From assembly GCA_051960215.1 (NCBI GenBank), contig JBQCEN010000111.1:1-7282 (forward strand): 7,282 nucleotides of DNA, written 5' to 3'. Shown in pieces: positions 6,133 through 7,282 of the stretch; within the stretch, counting starts at the first letter, position 1, and the number at the start of each line of letters is the position of its first letter. A model generated the notes under the pieces. That model saw only the letters and a list, made by a program, of their open reading frames with translations, did no database searches and had not been told where the DNA came from. This stretch comes from Pararhizobium_B sp051960215 (GTDB lineage: Bacteria > Pseudomonadota > Alphaproteobacteria > Rhizobiales > Rhizobiaceae). A program made the position numbers and the translations under genes.

Positions 6133-6807
6133 TCAGCCACGGTCGAAGAGCAGCGCCAGCCGGGCGTCCCGCGCCGCGTTGATGTGGGCGCGGGCGGCGG
6201 CTTCGGCGGCATCGGGGTCGCGCGCCCGGATCGCCTGCAGCACCGCCAGGTGCTCGGCCTTCGCCGCTTGCGGCCGGCCGTGGAAGGCGAAGGTCGTGTC
6301 GGGCAGCAGCGCGAGCGAATCGTGCAGGTCCTCCAGCATGCGGAGCAGGTAGCGGTTGTGCGCCGCCTCGTAGATCGCGTCGTGGAACTGCCGGTTGAGC
6401 CGCGCGAACTCGCCAGGCGTTCCATCGAGCGCGACGAAGCGGTCGCAGGTATGGCCCATATGAGCGAGGTCGCCGGGCGAGGCGTTCTCCGCCGCGAAGC
6501 GCGCCGCGGCCCCTTCGAGCACGGCCCGAAGCGCGTAGAGCTCCATCGTCTGCGCCCGGCCCAGTTCTGCGATCGCCAGGCCGCCGGAGGTGTTCTCGAC
6601 GAGGCCGCGGGCCTGGAGGCGCGTCAGCGCCTCGCGCACAGGCGTCCGGCTGACGCCGAGGGCGGCGGCGACATCTTCCTCGCGGATGCGCGTGCCGGGC
6701 TTGAGCTCGCCCTTCCGGATCTGCTCGAGCATTGCCGTGAAGGCCTTGCTTCCGCGTGAGCCGGAGCCGCGCCCGCGTCCCGAGTCAGCTCTTTCGACCA
6801 CAGCCAT
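6133..6807 (-). CDS. GntR-family transcriptional regulator, FCD domain
   Basis: A 224-residue regulator. After a Gly/Ser/Arg-rich N-terminal tail (8-20), a winged helix-turn-helix covers about 22-80 (REEDVAAALGVSRTPVREALTRLQARGLVE) and an FCD domain about 85-215. Metal-site residues N138, H142, H186 and H208 follow the family spacing (+4, +44, +22), with Asn in the first position as in many members. These regulators usually bind carboxylic acids, which suits the neighbouring TRAP system. The start is uncertain. The ATG at 6807 touches GGAGG but has GAGGG seven bases upstream. A GTG at 6801, two codons on, has GGAGG six bases upstream. Divergent from the TcuA-like gene and upstream of dctP, it is the likely controller of both. 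Confidence 0.9.
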   Translation of the reverse strand: MAVVERADSGRGRGSGSRGSKAFTAMLEQIRKGELKPGTRIREEDVAAALGVSRTPVREALTRLQARGLVENTSGGLAIAELGRAQTMELYALRAVLEGAAARFAAENASPGDLAHMGHTCDRFVALDGTPGEFARLNRQFHDAIYEAAHNRYLLRMLEDLHDSLALLPDTTFAFHGRPQAAKAEHLAVLQAIRARDPDAAEAAARAHINAARDARLALLFDRG

Positions 6808-6819
6808 CCTCCGTCCCTC
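6808..6819 (-). promoter_or_regulatory. Double ribosome binding site leaving the second GntR start ambiguous
   Basis: GAGGG (6815-6819) is seven bases before the ATG at 6807, and GGAGG (6808-6812) is six bases before the in-frame GTG at 6801. Either start is usable. The proteins differ by two residues. Confidence 0.5.
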
Positions 6820-6874
6820 GCCTCGTCTTCCGCCCGAGCCGTACCGCGCAACGCGCTCTACCACGGAAATCGGG

Positions 6875-6903
6875 ACTATGCTGTTGTATACAACAGTGTG
6901 CAA
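6875..6903 (-). promoter_or_regulatory. Candidate promoter of the second GntR gene, operator between -35 and -10
   Basis: On the minus strand, TTGCAC (6898-6903) and CATAGT (6875-6880) are 17 bases apart. The spacer is almost exactly the 16-base palindrome, an arrangement expected for an autorepressed regulator. The boxes are weak (three and four of six consensus bases). Confidence 0.4.
6881..6896. promoter_or_regulatory. Perfect 16-base palindrome CTGTTGTATACAACAG, probable GntR operator
   Basis: The sequence is identical to its reverse complement over all 16 bases and lies in the divergent spacer between the second GntR gene and the flavoprotein gene. A TTGTATACAA-type core is the kind of site used by FadR-subfamily GntR regulators. 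A near copy lies at the dctP promoter (6041-6050). The adjacent GntR protein is the probable ligand. Confidence 0.7.
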
Positions 6904-6965
6904 TAGTATGGATGCCACCAAATCGCGGTCGGGCAAACGCCGGCGGCGTCGGACGGGACCTTGAG

Positions 6966-7282
6966 ATGGCAACGGATCGCCTTCGCGCGGATGTCTTGGT
7001 GGTGGGCGGCGGCAACGCGGCGCTGTGCGCGGCGATCGCGGCGCGGCGGAAGGGGGCCGACGTTCTCGTGGTCGAGGCGGCGCCGCGGGTCTTCCCCCGC
7101 GGAAACACCCCCCACACCCCCCACATACCCAGCGCCCACGAAGCGGCGACCGCGCCCGACGCGCCGGCCGGCGGCTGCGAGGCGACCATCGCATGGCTGC
7201 AGCAGGGCTGGGGCCCGCCGGCCCAGACCTTCCTCCTCCCCGGTCCGCCCAATAACCGCCGCGCCGTGCTCAAGCTTCTGCC
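6966..7282 (+). CDS. tcuA: FAD-dependent dehydrogenase, TcuA-like (3' end cut; aberrant after residue 43)
   Basis: The N-terminal 105 residues of a flavoprotein. RADVLVVGGGNAALCAAIAARRKGADVLVVEAAPR (residues 7-41) is a textbook FAD-binding Rossmann fold (GGGNAA dinucleotide loop, E37 for the ribose). The GGGNAAL...EAAPR combination is typical of the tricarballylate dehydrogenase TcuA and relatives, which oxidise tricarboxylates with FAD. The family normally continues F-R-G-G-N-(S/T)-R-H-T-R-N. Here it reads FPRGNTPHTPH and then loses resemblance, although the frame stays open to the edge. This is either contig-end error, decay or real divergence. The start at 6966 gives a normal N-terminus. 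An in-frame ATG at 6912 would add 18 atypical residues. The ribosome binding site is weak. Confidence 0.7.
   Translation, partial: MATDRLRADVLVVGGGNAALCAAIAARRKGADVLVVEAAPRVFPRGNTPHTPHIPSAHEAATAPDAPAGGCEATIAWLQQGWGPPAQTFLLPGPPNNRRAVLKLL

Noticed and set aside
7081..7140. C-rich short tandem repeat as a CRISPR, satellite or regulatory repeat
   Set aside because: It is only two copies of a 9-base unit within an open reading frame, better explained by sequence error or divergence of the flavoprotein gene.
6808..7194. N-terminal extension of the second GntR regulator to an ATG at 7194
   Set aside because: The extension is Arg/Pro-rich, crosses the operator palindrome and overlaps the flavoprotein gene on the other strand.

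Overview
The window is high-GC DNA with compact, GC3-rich coding on both strands. It looks like an alphaproteobacterium, most likely Hyphomicrobiales (Rhizobiales). The reasons are a TRAP transporter operon, several FCD-type GntR regulators, a small DUF3563-like protein and frequent GTG starts. This assignment is inferred from gene content and style only.

Left part (1-2155). An aldose 1-epimerase (minus strand, cut by the left edge) is divergent from a DgoR-like GntR/FCD regulator (plus strand). The spacer between them holds a good promoter for the epimerase and a small inverted repeat that may be an operator. A 54-residue DUF3563-like protein follows, with an excellent ribosome binding site and a palindrome between its probable -35 and -10 boxes.

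Central operon (2185-5983, all minus strand). The transcription order is dctP (periplasmic solute receptor), dctQ (small membrane subunit), dctM (large permease) and a class II aldolase very close to L-fuculose-1-phosphate aldolase FucA. dctP and dctQ overlap by one base, with a strong hairpin just inside dctQ. dctQ and dctM are separated by an unusual 230-base spacer containing several hairpins. dctM and the aldolase are 33 bases apart.

Right part (6077-7282). A second GntR/FCD regulator (minus strand) lies upstream of dctP in the same direction. It is divergent from a TcuA-like FAD-dependent dehydrogenase cut by the right edge. A perfect 16-base palindrome around TTGTATACAA lies between this regulator and the flavoprotein, and a close copy overlaps the probable dctP promoter. 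The simplest model is one regulon: the second regulator controls itself, the flavoprotein and the dctPQM-aldolase operon. Together these would import an organic acid or sugar-derived compound, oxidise it and cleave it with the aldolase. The substrate cannot be named from the sequence.

The last ~190 bases deviate from the TcuA family in a suspicious way, with apparent changes mostly to C. They may be low-quality contig-end sequence. I did not find a clearly new biological system. The most interesting items are the shared operator, the odd operon spacers and the aberrant flavoprotein end.
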